Assembly (NCBI GenBank): GCA_022605405.1
Contig: JABYQQ010000021.1
Location: 62,001 to 126,000 of the forward strand
Direction: 5' to 3'
From: Earliella scabrosa
Taxonomy: Eukaryota > Basidiomycota > Agaricomycetes > Polyporales > Polyporaceae
DNA length: 64,000 bases
Within the stretch, counting starts at the first letter, position 1, and each line of letters begins with the position of its first letter. The translations under genes and the position numbers were made by a program. Below the pieces are notes generated by a model. It was given only the letters and a program-made list of their open reading frames with translations, was not told the origin of the DNA and searched no databases. Positions 11,213-23,631 of this stretch are shown here, in pieces.

Positions 11213-14200
11213 TCAGTGCTTCCAGAAGTGCTCCCCATTGTAGTGTGCCAGGTCACGCTTTACCCTCTTCCGCTTCCCCCGTCCCAACTCCTCCTCGTTC
11301 TCCGGCTCATCCACAACAGCAGCGCCCCCCTCCTCGAAGTCTAGAGACTCGGCTTGTGTTGACGGCACGAGGCGACCTGTTGATCTGACTTGCGTACCCG
11401 TGGGAGTCTTCCCACGAAGAACATGTTCAATGACGGCTTCGCAGGGTATCGCACTGTCATCCGACTCGTCCTCACCCTCATCGCTCACCTCCTCATCCTC
11501 TTGTACTGAGCTCCCGCTTGCTGGGAGGTCCTTGCTCTGATCAAACCGTGTCAGTTCATGCCACAGCTCGGGTTCTTTCTCCTTCAGCTGCCTTAGCTCC
11601 TCCCGTGCCTCGAAGCTAGTCAAGCTCTTGTAGGAAAGGTTGAAGCCGGCGGCCTCGCACTTCTCGAATGCCTGCAGGCTTGACAGTGAGTATCCGATCC
11701 TTGTTTGCTGCTTATGCTGGGTAGTCACTAACCTTCAGAACGATCTCCGCCTTGTTCAACGTGTTGTATGCCTTCCAGATCCACCCCACTGTCCGATCTC
11801 GCAGTGTACCGACGTTCTTCGCGATCGTGATCGACGGCGCTCCCTTGTCCAACTGGTCCAAGATCTCGCCAACAACGTCTTCATGGTACGACCGCTTCAA
11901 CGAATGCTTCAAGACACGCTGAATACCGACGTCACAAGCCTGGAGAACAGGAGTGCAGCCTGCAGGGACGAAGTGGAGGAGGATGTTCGTGTGTTTGGTG
12001 CGCATCCATGTCCGGAACTCTTCAGAGCGATGTACTGACCAGACGTCGATCTGCCAGATGGCTTTCTGTGTCGGAGGCAGTGGGGGAACGGCTTCCCGAC
12101 GCATCTGGTCGAAGTACGGGGCGATGATGTCGTCGACCAGGGCCTGCATGGTGCGTTGAGTCGACCAATACGACGAACGTGTGCCATACTCATAGCGTAT
12201 GCCAGCTTTGTGGGTCTCCTCATAATGATCGGCGGTCTTCTTGGGTGTTGACTGATAGGTTCCACCCATGTAGACCGCCTGAAAAGGCAGGAGGACCCCA
12301 TTGTTGGCGACGGATACGCACAGCGTGATGGCGCGCTTCTCTTCAGTTCCGACGACGGAGACCTGCTTGCTACCCACCGGAGCCCAGGTAAGCTTGCTCC
12401 CCTGCACATACACCATATTCGTCTGATCGGTGTTGACATAGAGAGACGACGGGATGTCGTACTCTTTGATGTCGTGGACAATACGAAGGATGGCCTTCCG
12501 ACACTGGGCTTCCCAATCGGTAGGTAGCTTGTGCGCATCCCGGGTGGCACGACGCTCTGACCAGTGCAGATGCTCACGCAGGAAGTAGCGCAAGAACGAG
12601 TCGGAGCAGCGGAAGCGGCCGCCGTCAGGAGCCGATCTCTCGAAGACATCAGGCGACATCCGCAAGATTGTGGCTGTAACGACACCACGGATTGAAACCA
12701 ACGTCAGCGGAGCTCCGGCCTCTCGCAGCACTTCGAGGCGTCGTGTGATGGCTTCGACAACGTCTGGATAGGCGGCCAGCACCCCTTTACGACCACCCTG
12801 CCCTCCTTGGATGTAGCCCTTGCGTGCCATCTCCAGGGCGCGCTGTGACCAACACGGGCGAGGACCAGTGCGGTCGATCCAACCTTCGATGGTTGTGTGG
12901 CTGAGCATGTGGTACGTGTTCCAGTCGATGGTTTCCAGAACTGCTTTGATGCGACGTGACGACATGGCAGGGCCAACTGATGGGTGCTTCGCCGCGTTCT
13001 CGATTTTCGGCCAGAGCAAGGGGCCATGCCAGTTGACGTATCTAGCTGGCTGCGCTTCGCGCTGTCGCTTTCGTCCTTGAGGCTTCTTGGACGAGTCGTG
13101 GATTGCTAACGCGATCTGACGCTTCGGGCGGGAACTCTCCGCAAGCTCCGTTCGGGCACGTTTGTTTGGAGGACCGGATACGTCACTGAGCATATCTTGA
13201 AGCTGCTTCGGAGCAGGAGCCTTTGTGCCATCCTGATTCCTCTCTCCCCGGGCGATCTCTTCCTGACGTCGCTTCTCACGATGTCTCCGCTGACGTTCGT
13301 TCTGGGAGGCCTTGCGTCGCTCACCCTCACGTAGCTTCAACCGCACGGTGGAGTCCTTCTCCTGCTCTCTCCATGTGGCGACTTCATCGTCTGCTCGGTG
13401 CAGCTGGGCGGAGTACTGCTCGGGTGTCGCCTGGCTGAAGAACTTCATAAGTCCGTTCTTACTGTTGTTGACGAGCGCTCGCCGGATGGCTGACGTCATG
13501 ACAATTTTTCCGTTCTTCAAGGTGCCAGGCTCGGACGACTCTTCGGAGGAGGCAGACGGTTGTGGTGGGGTAGAGTTCTGGATAGGGAAAGCAGACGCGG
13601 GCGGAGACGCTGCATGTACGTCATCCAGCATGTCTTCAGGCACTGACATTGACGATGAGGTTCTATCACTAGCCACAGAGCGTGCAGGCGATGCTGAGCG
13701 CGAGGAGTAGAGATCCGTTCCAGGCACAGAGGTCGCATACGAAGAAGACGCGGCCTCGGAGGGGTCTGGGGACACGTCCCGCTGTACAGCTTTGCCTTTT
13801 GCATCGGGTGATAGGGACAGACTGTCCGATGCGAGTGGAGACGGCCACCGGAACGTGAATTGAGCATCCGTGCTGATGATGTCGAAGCTCTGGGAATGGT
13901 ACGTCAGGATTCGGACTTATTGCTGGCTGATGAGAGTCGCTTACATGATCTCGATGGCGCTGCACCACGTCAATGAACATGGACAGTCTCTGGTGGTCGA
14001 TCTCGTGCTTGCTAGGGCCCGAGAGGGGATGGGTGTCAGGGAGAAGATGGTGCGCTAGGGCGTTCCAACTCAAGATTCCACACGAAAACTCATCCTCTTG
14101 TTGTGTGATCGCCAGGGCTCCCCACTCGAATTGTTTGTCCGAGTGCCGCTGGATCCACCAGTTCAAGACATCTACGACGTGCTGGTCTGGACTGTGACCA

Positions 14201-15078
14201 AGCGAGTCCCCGTACAAGATCTTCGCGCGGTCGAACATGACGACAACCGCAATCCAGTGCGTATTCCTGAGATTGACAAGGAGTCCCAACTCTGTTCGCT
14301 CTCCAGCCTCGAGAGCTTCTCCGATGCCACGAAGTCTTGCGTAGACGCGGTCCGCCTTGTACGATGTTGGATCACCGGCACGATAGGCTGATTCGAGATG
14401 TTTCCAGATGTAAGTGTTCTCGACTACCGCGAAGAGGCCTTCTGGCTGACGGAGCAGGTTTGTTCGCAGGATGTCGAGCATCTGATTTTCGTGGACGTCG
14501 CTGAGCCAGGCGTGTGAGGTGTACGTGACGAGACTGCTTGTGAGCTCGCTATTGGAGAAACCGGAAAGGGGGTAGGAGTAAGGAAGGGTTGCGAGGGCCA
14601 CAAGAGCTTGATCAACAAGCTGGTGAGTCGTCTTCGGTACATTGGGATGCCATGCCTGTCTCCGCTGATGCAACCATCCCTCCGCCTGTAGCCACTTGGT
14701 ATAGGCTCCATCCCCCACCCGTAAACTGATCACCTCCATCCAGTACGTGATGACCCACAGCGGGAGGCGCAACCTCGTCTTCTGGGGAACGTGGATTGGC
14801 GAGACAGAGGCCTCCTGATCCGGTATGTTGGCAGTATGGTGCATCATCTTGACGAGCTTGCTGACCGTGTCCAGGCCTGGCGTCGGAATCTTGCAGATGA
14901 CAGCCGGGTCATCTGTGGTTGCTGGTTGTTGCATACATATGAACTGCGCTATGTCGACCTCACGGACAGCGGTGGCTGCGATGGTAGGTAGGGGGAACCG
15001 GAGCAGCGAGAGGACAGAGATATTCGGGCGGGGAAGGATTTTGTCCCGTAGTGCTGTAGGAATTTGCATCGACGTCAT
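11213..15078 (-). CDS. Ulp1-like cysteine protease fused to pogo-like DDE transposase
   Basis: Three exons (15078-13945, 13889-11733, 11671-11213; introns of 55 and 61 nt) join in frame to about 1249 aa. I chose ATG 15078. Residues around 270-370 show an Ulp1/C48 catalytic order: His in NTHWIAVVV, Asp in YGDSLG, Gln/Cys in ITQQEDEFSCGILSW. The middle has a Ser-rich and basic linker and an HTH-like region (TTIEGWIDRTG). Then comes a DDE_1 domain with Asp in VNTDQTNMVYV, Asp in IDVWSVHRSEEF and Asp in TPVLQACDVGIQ. The C-terminus is acidic with GKRKRVKR. All catalytic residues are present, so it is predicted to mobilise the 20.5-kb element; the protease may process SUMO or the transposase itself (inference). 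Confidence 0.85.
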
Positions 15079-16064
15079 GGCAGATGGTGTAGGCAAATGG
15101 CATAGAGAACTGGGCAGTAGCGAGTCGCGACGACTCGAAGAGCTGTACAGGGGCCAAATCGCATGTGCAACTCTTTCTCCTTACAAATTTGCGTGATTCA
15201 ATGACTGCGTGACAGTGTACTTATTGATGTTCTTAGTAGCGATGCTAGAGACGTGAAGTACACTATAGTAAGCAATCTAAGTATCCGAGAAAACCATGTC
15301 ACAGCGCCTATGCGGGTTGGTCGAATATTGACCAATGTCACTGGTCACACACAATCTTATGACGGGATTCATTGGACTTAATTACATGACGAAGACCTCA
15401 CACCGATGTAGGGCATCGATGACAATCATGAACAAACATTGTAGTTAGATGCAGAACATTGCACACAATTGCTGACCAATACCATCAAATTTTGTATTCG
15501 CCTCCTGCACAGCACTCCACCCATGCGAATGTTATCTGATGCCATCGCTCAGAGCATGGCTTCAATCTGTGCTTTTCTTTGCGAAACTTTGCAACGATCT
15601 GCCTGAAGTCTTGCACCGGTGTTCGTGCCTTGAAGCGCCCGTCTGCACGAGGTGTGGCACCGCCACCGCGCTCCCGCCAACTCTGCGCTCTCGAACTTGT
15701 GCACTCTTGCTACGACTTGCTTCGGCGAGTACCATCTGCCGACCCCTCCGCTTGATCTGCCTATGATTCAGCCGACTCTGTTCCTAGTCCGAATGGCCGA
15801 CGTCCACCTCTTGTCCTTCGCCAAGGCAATCTCGACGACTTGTGCACAAATTTCTCCGGCCCGCCCCAACAGCCCTCGGATTTATAAGTCCTCTCGTCCG
15901 CCTCCCTCCTCCTCCAGCTCTAGCCCCTCCGCCTTTTCCATTCGCAGTCCGTCCCCGCGCTTGCGGGACTTGCTCTCGTAGGCTCTGGTCTACACTCGGG
16001 CTTCCTTAGCCGTCCCTCTTCGCGCTCTGCACAGCGTGCGCGTCATCCTCTCTCACTCCCCTCG
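15079..16064. promoter_or_regulatory. Divergent intergenic region with internal transposon-end-like motifs
   Basis: AT-rich spacer between the transposase and the HECT-like gene. It holds a near-palindrome TTGGTCGAATATTGACCAA at 15317-15335 carrying the same GGTCGAA word as the element ends, followed by sequence weakly resembling the inner right end. A 9-bp stem (15214-15222/15256-15264) is also present. It may be an operator for the transposase or a relic end. No gene is seen. Confidence 0.5.
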
Positions 16065-19000
16065 ATGCCCGCGTTCGACATCCGCGCACTCTGCGTTGCC
16101 CCAGCGTGCGTCGGCAGCTCCCATGGCGCCTGTGGAGGGTTCATCGTCATCAGCAATGGTGAAGCGCGCTATGTGAGTACCTCGTTCATACCTTCCAAGG
16201 CTCCCGGCCAACGCCGATGATCCCCATCCAGATCCCGATCGAAGCCTCAGAGGCATGCTCCTCCTGTTCGCATGCGTGGTACTCGCACACGATCACTCCG
16301 CGCGAGATTGCAGCACAGCCCATCGTCTACCAGCGCGGCGGCTGTGGATACTCTGCATGTGGCGGGTTTCATTCAGTAAGCAGCAGTCACGGTTGGGGCC
16401 CCTCCATGTGTTCACTTCTTCGCCCTACAGGATCTGCCCCACAACGCCTGGGATCTCGAGAGCGTGTGCGCGTGCAGCATGGTCCTCCGCGTTCACGAGT
16501 TCTCACCCTATCTGGTTCAAAACGGACGCGGGTAAGAGACTTCCATTGAGGCATGTGCGTATATGCTAACCGGCACTCAGCGCTGGTCTGGTCTATGAAG
16601 TACCGTTGATACCTTCACGCACTACCGGCGTCGCGCAACTCCCACCTCTGGCCGGGCTACAGGTGGACCCCCATGCCCCACTTAGGGCCCCTCCCTTTCA
16701 CGGTCCTGGCGCCTCTATGGGACCGCCTGTCGCATCGACTCCGCCAATTGCTGCGTACACAGGCTTGCGCCCGGCTGAAGAAGGCTCCACGAACGCTCGT
16801 CGCATGGCCAGCGCCGAACGCGCTCGTCAGAGTACAGCGTCCAGCTCCAGAAGCACTAACGCGCAGCGCACTCGCGGCGCACTGCCCCTTCAAGGTCAAG
16901 CTGAGGGCTCGCCGACCTATGTCATTCCTTCTTCGTCTTCCTATGCTTCATCAAGTCGGCCTCAGGCCGGACCGTCGTCGGCATCGCATGCCTCGTCAAG
17001 TCGCCCTCAGGCAGGACTGTCGTCGGCGATCGCGCAGGTGGCTATGATATCGTTTCTCTTTGCTCTATATCCCTGGCGTGTAAGTACACCTGCGCCCTGT
17101 CCCGGTGTCTTCACTAAGCGGCCCATCGTTATCAGGTCAGAGCTCTTCCGCGGCGCCGCGGGCACGGCACCAGGGGAAACTACCCTGAGACTGAATTTGC
17201 CTGGTCGAGTGCTGAGTATACGATCGTTGTTGGCTCACTGTATGACTGGTGTCTCGTGTTCGTCATCGAACTTCCTGCGACCGGATCAGTTTGGCGCGAC
17301 CTCGGCAAGAAGGTCGTAGACCACCTCACGGGCCTTGGTTACTCCTTTCCTGGCTATGACCCATCGACTCCGCTGGACTCTCCCACTCAACTTCCGTTTG
17401 TTCTGCTGAGCACCTCTCCTCGTTCTCGTGCTGTTGTTAAGGTCCATGCTCCGTACGATGATCTCACACCCGCTTCTTTCACCGCAGCGGCACTGCAGGA
17501 CAAACGCTTCACTTGCGTACCCTATCCCCTCGAGAATGAACATACACATCGGGGATTGCCCTACATCAAGCTCGGTGAGTCCATCTCGTCTCCATCGATG
17601 AGCTGTTCCGTGACTCACCGCGCGTTCGCGCCAGCCTGTCGCGATGGTGATCTCCTCGGCTCCTTGGATCGCCGCGAGCCCATCCGTTACAAGGCTCCTG
17701 GTCTTCGCAATTGGACGTCGATCCTGCAGCGCGCAGCTCAACACCACTGCATTCCTCAACGCATGTGGGCAGTGCTACCGGGGTTTGAAGCGGCATGTCT
17801 CCCAGATTGCCCACAGACAGACGCGCCAGAAGTTGAACCCGTTCCCGCCCCGGCAGCGGTCCCCCCTCCTGCTCAACAACAATCCTTCGGCGGTGAGTGC
17901 GATCCGTTGCAAGACGACGAACACGACGTCTCGTCCGACTCCGATGGGGTGGCCTCCCCGCGCACATTCCTCCATGAATTATGCGAACCCGGCTCGTCCG
18001 CACGCTCTCCTGTCCGACCAGTCGCTTCGGGTAGCCGGTCCCTTGGCCCCCAGCCGTCACGGCTGTCGCCGTTGGGAGACGTGAGTGTTGCGCGGCTTGT
18101 TGCTGTCGTTTGTGTTGGCTCAACACCGCTGTCGCAGTCGAATGCCCGTGGGGTCACGCGGCGCTTCACCGGTCGGATGTCGACTGGCAGTAGGGCACCC
18201 CCCGCTCGCGCACGCATTGGAGGTCCGACGGGCAGCAGTAGTGCAAGCTCTGTATGTGTTCATCCATACCGTCACGATCCTCGTCTTGCATGACTCACTC
18301 GCCTTCCAAACAGTCATATCGCGCGCAAAGTCCGGCAGGGCTGCCCGGACCCTGCAGCCTTGACACGCGCGGCGATCATGAATCGCCCGACCAAAATAGC
18401 GACAGCGGGTCCGACGTCGAAGGGCGCCCAGCCATCAGACAGCGCACGGATTCGCGGGTCATGGATCCAGCGAACCGACTGCCACATCAGGTATGTCTCA
18501 TGCGTCGCTGCCATGTCCCGACGCCTGATATATAGTTCGGCCGGCATCATGTAGATTTTCCGACCGCTACGCAGCCTCCGGGGTAAAGCGTTACAAGCGT
18601 GGGCGGAACGCGCAATTTATTCTGCCCCCGCTCCTCCCCCAAACGTCCCCCCGCCGCGCTTAGTGGCGGCCAACTTGACGTTGGCGGCCGAGGTCCTTCT
18701 GTTCCTCATCCATTGGAACTTTGAGCACGTCGCTCTCACGTATGCCCCCTCTGACTGTCTGGTTTTCCGACAAGCCTTGCTATCCCGCTTCGGCAATGGT
18801 CCCGAATGCGAGCTGACATCGCTCTCCCAACTCATCCGTTGTACACGCCCGGGGTTGAATGTCCGCGTGTATGTACTCTGTCTGGTTCCTCCTGTGAGCA
18901 GATCACTCATTACTGACGTATCGGGCCACCGTCACAGGGGCGAAGCTGTCGGGTTGGGCGCGATGCGTAGCGTGCTCCGTCGGGCCGTGGAAATCACACT

Positions 19001-20381
19001 TGCCGACAAGTCTCTCTGGCAGGCGCGTGGCCGGTACTACACGATCCGGTGGCACGTCGGAGGGGCTCAAGGGTTGCGTTCGCGCCAAGTGGCGATGAAG
19101 ACCTCTGGCTTCCTCGCGCTGCTTCACATGGTCGTCCTGCACACCGCCCCCGACCCCATCTCGCCTTGGGTCCTACGCTACGCTATCGAGGGCTTGAATG
19201 GCGCATGCGTCATCGATCACGCGTTCATGCAGCTCATAGACCCTGATCTGTACAAGACGCTGCGCCCATGGCGCCTTCACGATCGTGGCAGCGCCTTGCC
19301 CGAGGATCCTCTGAATGGCCTGTTCCAACTCTTGACAGCAGCAGATGTAGATGTGAGTCGCCTTGGTCTGGCGTTCGATCTCTACTCATTCGTTGTTTGT
19401 TAGCTGCAGGCGGTGTCTTCTCCGCCTTGCGTCGAGGAGCTGCTGTGGATAGAGCTCGCGCTCGTGGCCGCTAGCGCGTTTGGGATCGCGAAAGTGGACA
19501 CTAACGCTGACATCAACGCCTTCACGGATGGCATGGCGTGTGCGTTGGCCCCTGGTAGTCTGTTGGGGGTGAGTAGTACTCGTACTCGATATTCTCCAGC
19601 CTTGACTTGACCTATTACACCTACAGTCGTTCCGGGGCCGAACGCGCGACTTCATCGCGGCTATGTGCAGCAAACGTGTAAGTGCGGTCTCCGAGGTCGT
19701 CAAGTTGCTCGACTACGTTACACAAAGCAGCGAGCCTCCTCCGGACGACGAGGACGATTCCTCATCTGAGGCCTCTGAGGCCTCTGCCGACGAATCAGAC
19801 ACCGAAAATGTGGATCCAGCGCAGTCGATGAAGTTGCGACCTGAAGAGTGGGACCAGATCTACCAACAGGATTTCCAGGCAAGGCTCGAGTGCTACCTCG
19901 CTGGAGTGGGCCACCCGAACCATCCTGACGTGCGCGCTGCGGTTGGAGAAGAGCAGTTCACAGCAGATGAAGGGGATCCGTTGCTCCGCGCGCGGCTTTT
20001 GCTGCAAATGGTGACGGGATCGGATCTTCTACCTCCCGAACCTGACGCGACGCTGATGGTGAGCGGTCTGACACGTTGTCATCTAGTCGCTGATCTCATA
20101 GGCACAGTTCGCCTTCCATCATATAGGCATGCGCGAGGCCCCCAAGAGTAAACGCGCCGTCATCCCAATTCCCGCCGCAGTAAGTGTGTTGCTTGCGCGT
20201 CGCCACCATGTATCTCACGAGTCTCCGCAAACAGGTAAATGTGCGCGCGTGCTTCTACACATGCACCGTTACGTGTGATGCTGGCTTGCGCAACCTGCTC
20301 CGCGAGCCTCTGCCCGCGATGTCGTTCCAAGCATGGTTCCATGGTGCAGTTCTTGCCCCGGAGGAGTTTAACCAGCTGTAG
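16065..20381 (+). CDS. HECT-like multi-exon protein with N-terminal Cys-rich module (transposon cargo)
   Basis: ATG 16065 (MPAFDIRALCVAPACVG). Early exons 16065-16172, 16232-16375, 16431-16531 and 16581 to about 17079 encode paired cysteine motifs (CSSCSHAWYSH; GGCGYSACGGF; VCACS), probably zinc-binding. A Ser-rich linker with an imperfect tandem repeat (SSRPQAG twice) follows. Middle exons give a conserved-looking region (PATGSVWRDLGKKVVDHL). Later exons give GLGAMRSVLRRAV, then RYYTIRWHVGGAQGL, then an acidic tract and LLRARLLLQMVTGSDLLP. The final exon has CFYTCTVT before LRNLLREPLP, resembling the HECT C-lobe around the catalytic Cys. I recognise the overall pattern from agaric HECT-annotated proteins, but the assignment rests mainly on that C-terminus. 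It ends 205 bp from the convergent TET/JBP gene. Confidence 0.65.
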
Positions 20382-20586
20382 GCTGTGCATGGCCGTGTCG
20401 GTTCTCACCTGTATTACGCTCAGCACCTGTCCGTCAATGCAATATGTCCCCGCGTATCCACACTCTTGATTTGCTCGCGCACGATTTGGGCTCCCTATTT
20501 CCTAGCGTGTTGTGAAGACGCTGAATTACTTCGTGTTGGTATCGTAAATTTTGCGACGTCTGAGCCAGGTACATGCCGTGATCGCC

Positions 20587-22284
20587 TCAAGCAACGCTGG
20601 GTGGCGCCGCGCATAGGTCCAGCAATTCGTTCCACGTCGACCACGTCTTCAGCCCTTCCTTCCATCGCTCTTCGGGAGTCTGGCTCGCCTGCATGCCCGC
20701 CGCGTCAAAGCTTTTCTGGGATTGGAGGCCGCATTCCACCCATCGAAAGAGCCCCCCGGCTGTGTACTGGGTAAGCGAGTAGCGGGTCTCGCCAGGCTGG
20801 ATGGCAGCGTTCGAGTGCGCGAGGATGGCTGAGGGTATCAAAATGGTTGCCCCCGGTGGAAACTCGAATGCAATACCCAGATCCCATAGGATGAGGTGCC
20901 CTCCTTGCTTGTAGTCGTACGTCCCGAAAGCAGTGATTGCGCACCATCCCCAGGGAACGTTGAGGTGGTCCGTATGACGGCTTGTGACGGTGTTCGGGCC
21001 TAGATTCAGCGTCATGCATGCGAAGTGGTTGCCGTGGAAGTTACGTCGCAGCCGGGAGTCTTGCTGGAGCAGGACGTCCAGAGTGAGGCCATAGCGACAG
21101 AACATGCGCGGCGCATACATCTTCATGCAGTCTAAAAGGGCTGTCGTCAGCCGCTCCAGCCCAGCAAGTTGCTTACAGGTAGGGTGCGACGTACGGCTAC
21201 CGAAGTTCGCAATGCGATGCACGGCCTCGTGTGACAGAATCGCGTCCACCACATCCATGTTCTGCGGAGCGTGAGACAGGTTCTTCACAACCTGAGAGCA
21301 ATGGGGTGAATTGGGGCTTATGGCAGGGAGCGAAACGCACGCACCGTTTGACCTCCCCCAAAGGACACGCCAATGGAAACCGAGCGATACTCGCCTCGGC
21401 GGTTGGCTTTCGCGTTCGGGTTGAATGCATACGCCCCGCGAATCTCCTCGCAGATCTGGCTCATAGTGTTGACGTCGCGGTCGTACCGCTCGCACGTAGG
21501 GCGTCCCGCCGCGATAACGGGGATGAGACCTTCCGGCGTTACTACGGGACGGGTATCGCTGCAGTCAGGCCGTTAGGAGAGAGGCAGTAAGTGAGAAATG
21601 ACTGAGGAGCGGTACTCACCGGCCGTCCCAATGAACGACCTGGATGCCTAGTCGCTCAAGATCTTCTAGCCGTATTGATGCGCGGTCTTCAGAGCCAGCG
21701 GGCATCCGTGCACCAACGTGAGCTGTCGAAGCGACGGGGACGTCCTTCATAGACGTATCCAGGTCAACAACGACTATGCCGCGCCCAGGATCTGGCTCTC
21801 CTGACTCTCGATCTCCTCGGTCCAGGGAGCCGCTGGCCTGAGCATGTCGTATGGCGCCCTGGAACTTGGTCCAAGCCTGCGGTTTGACGTTTGGGCGAAG
21901 GCCCGAAGGGTCGCGTTCGTAGGGCGCCGTGCCGGAGCGACGGGCCTTGCGCATTGCCCGCCGATGCTTCTTGTGGAACTGTTCCCTACTCATGCCATCC
22001 TCGGCCTTCTCAGCATGGACTCTGGGCAGCGTGGTCGCGATAGCCGCTGCCGTGAGGTTCGGATGTCGCTTCGATGCGGATCCAAATAACGTCGGCGCAC
22101 GTTCAGCCTTATCTACTGACGCGAGTGTGGCTGGGAGCAAGATAGAGCCCTCTGTGGGCGCGTCTTCCTCGTCGTCATCGGACTCGTCAAGTTGGTTGCA
22201 CGCCGCCTCCTCGTCCAACTGCGTGATCCTCTGAGTCGCTGCCTGGACGTCAAAGTTGACCAGGACCGCTTCTCCTAAGCTCAT
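20587..22284 (-). CDS. TET/JBP-type 2-oxoglutarate/Fe(II) dioxygenase (transposon cargo)
   Basis: Exons 22284-21620, 21558-21345 and 21291-20587 join in frame to 527 aa from ATG 22284. The N-terminus is acidic then basic (SREQFHKKHRRAMRKARRSG). The catalytic domain has the fungal TET/JBP signature: IPVIAAGRP, SIGVSFGGGQ, the metal-binding HxD in RHTDHLNVPWGWCAITAFG, then GGHLILWDLGIAFEFPPGA, distal His in ILAHSNAAI, the 2-oxoglutarate Arg in ETRYSLTQYTAGGLFRW. All key residues are present, so it is predicted to oxidise 5-methylcytosine or thymine-like bases in nuclear DNA. Basidiomycete TET/JBP genes are known to be expanded in association with transposons. Upstream exons with a Cys cluster (CCECHQGTQ, about 22460-22700) may extend the N-terminus. 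Confidence 0.9.
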
Positions 22285-22786
22285 TTCGTACAGTCCAAAC
22301 TCCCGCCCACTTCGCGTCTGAGTTCGTCGGGAACGGTAAGCGGGGGGCTCTCTAATGGCCGGTAGAGCTTCTCACCTTTTTCCAAGGGGAGGGCCGACGC
22401 CTGAGCCGAGATTGAGTGGGGATTGAGGCGGACGATGGGGCTCAAAAGAACTCACCTGCCTGCATCTTGCGCAGCGCGCGTCCAGAGGTTGGAGCGACTG
22501 GCGTCGACGGCGCGTCAGTGACCTTCGGAAGACAAGGCGGCCCACACGGCCCACTCCCATCCAGACCGAGGGCCGGCCGTACGACAGTAATCGTGCAGCC
22601 CGCGAACCCGCACTCGCGTGCAGACCCAAAGCCCGCACGCTGGGTACCTTGATGACACTCACAGCACGTCGAGGTCGTGCCACCCTCAGCTGGCAAAGGC
22701 ACCGCCTGCCTGATGCCCCACCTAACTCACACCCACGCGAACGCCTCTGCAGCAAGCTAAACCTCGAACACCCGGAGCCAATGTAC

Positions 22787-23013
22787 GCGAAGAGACGTTC
22801 GCTTCCAGGCACAGGGTGCGCGCCGTGCTAGTCGCCCATCCTTCGCGCACACGGACTCCGTGACGTACTACCGAGGCTGGCTTGCTCATACCGCATCTAC
22901 GAACGCAGACTGAGGCGGAGGCTTTCAATGCAGAGGCCACCCTGGGCGTAGGCAGGCAACGGATGCGAAGAGACGTTCGCTTCCAGGCACAGGGTGCGCG
23001 CCGTGCTAGTCGC
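22787..23013. repeat. 49-bp perfect direct repeat, two copies 178 bp apart
   Basis: 22787-22835 and 22965-23013 are identical (beginning GCGAAGAGACGTTCGCTTCC). Similarity continues for about 15 further bases. The unit contains the partial palindrome GCGAAGAGACGTTCGC. A protein-binding array or a duplicated coding segment are both possible. Confidence 0.9.
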
Positions 23014-23559
23014 TCGTCCTTCGCACACGTTGACAGGGAGAGGCGCACCAGACAGGCTACGGCATAGTTGGAACTGAAGACAGGGCCGAAAGGGCGGCGG
23101 CAAAACGTCGGCTACTCACCAGAACGCAGACTTCGGGCAGGATGTAGGGCGGCGGACAGCAGAGTTGCAACGTCACCCGCAGAGACTCGCGCCCTGCTGG
23201 CATTGAATCGCGTATAAGCCTGCCGTCGCGGTAAGCGACGGCCTCGCTAGCGAGGTCCGTGCGTCCCTTCGTATTTCAGCTAATCAAACATGTATACAGT
23301 CATAGAGTCTGACCTGCAGGTAGCGAATGACCTTGAAACGCCTGTTTTGCTTCTGTGGCACTGAAATGGCTGAGACTTACAATGACGTTACGTCCTCTCG
23401 GGGCGCTGCCGGCATCGACGTCATATGTCTATAACAGACCAGTGAAATTGCCTCTTCGGCCCGCAGTTAGACTTTGTCGTAGTATTGCTCCCGTTCCCAC
23501 CCTCTAACCTCTACCTGCGTGTGTTTTACTAGCACCGCGTCGCCTCCGTCAGTCGCCCC

Positions 23560-23631
23560 GGGGATACATCATCATCACGCCGATGGCCCATGGCGCTTCA
23601 AGCTTCATCGGCGTGACGATGATGTATCCCC
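23560..23631. repeat. Near-perfect inverted repeat (26-bp arms, 20-nt loop)
   Basis: Left arm 23560-23585 (GGGGATACATCATCATCACG...) pairs with 23606-23631 with one mismatch; the loop is 23586-23605. There are no long T-runs, so it is not a simple terminator. It could be a small fold-back element, a replication or recombination structure, or a remnant end of another transposon. Confidence 0.9.

Noticed and set aside
13669..13775. Two separate overlapping genes for the protease and the DDE domain
   Set aside because: A clean 55-nt GT..AG intron (13890-13944) joins both in one frame; the overlap is an artefact of unspliced reading.
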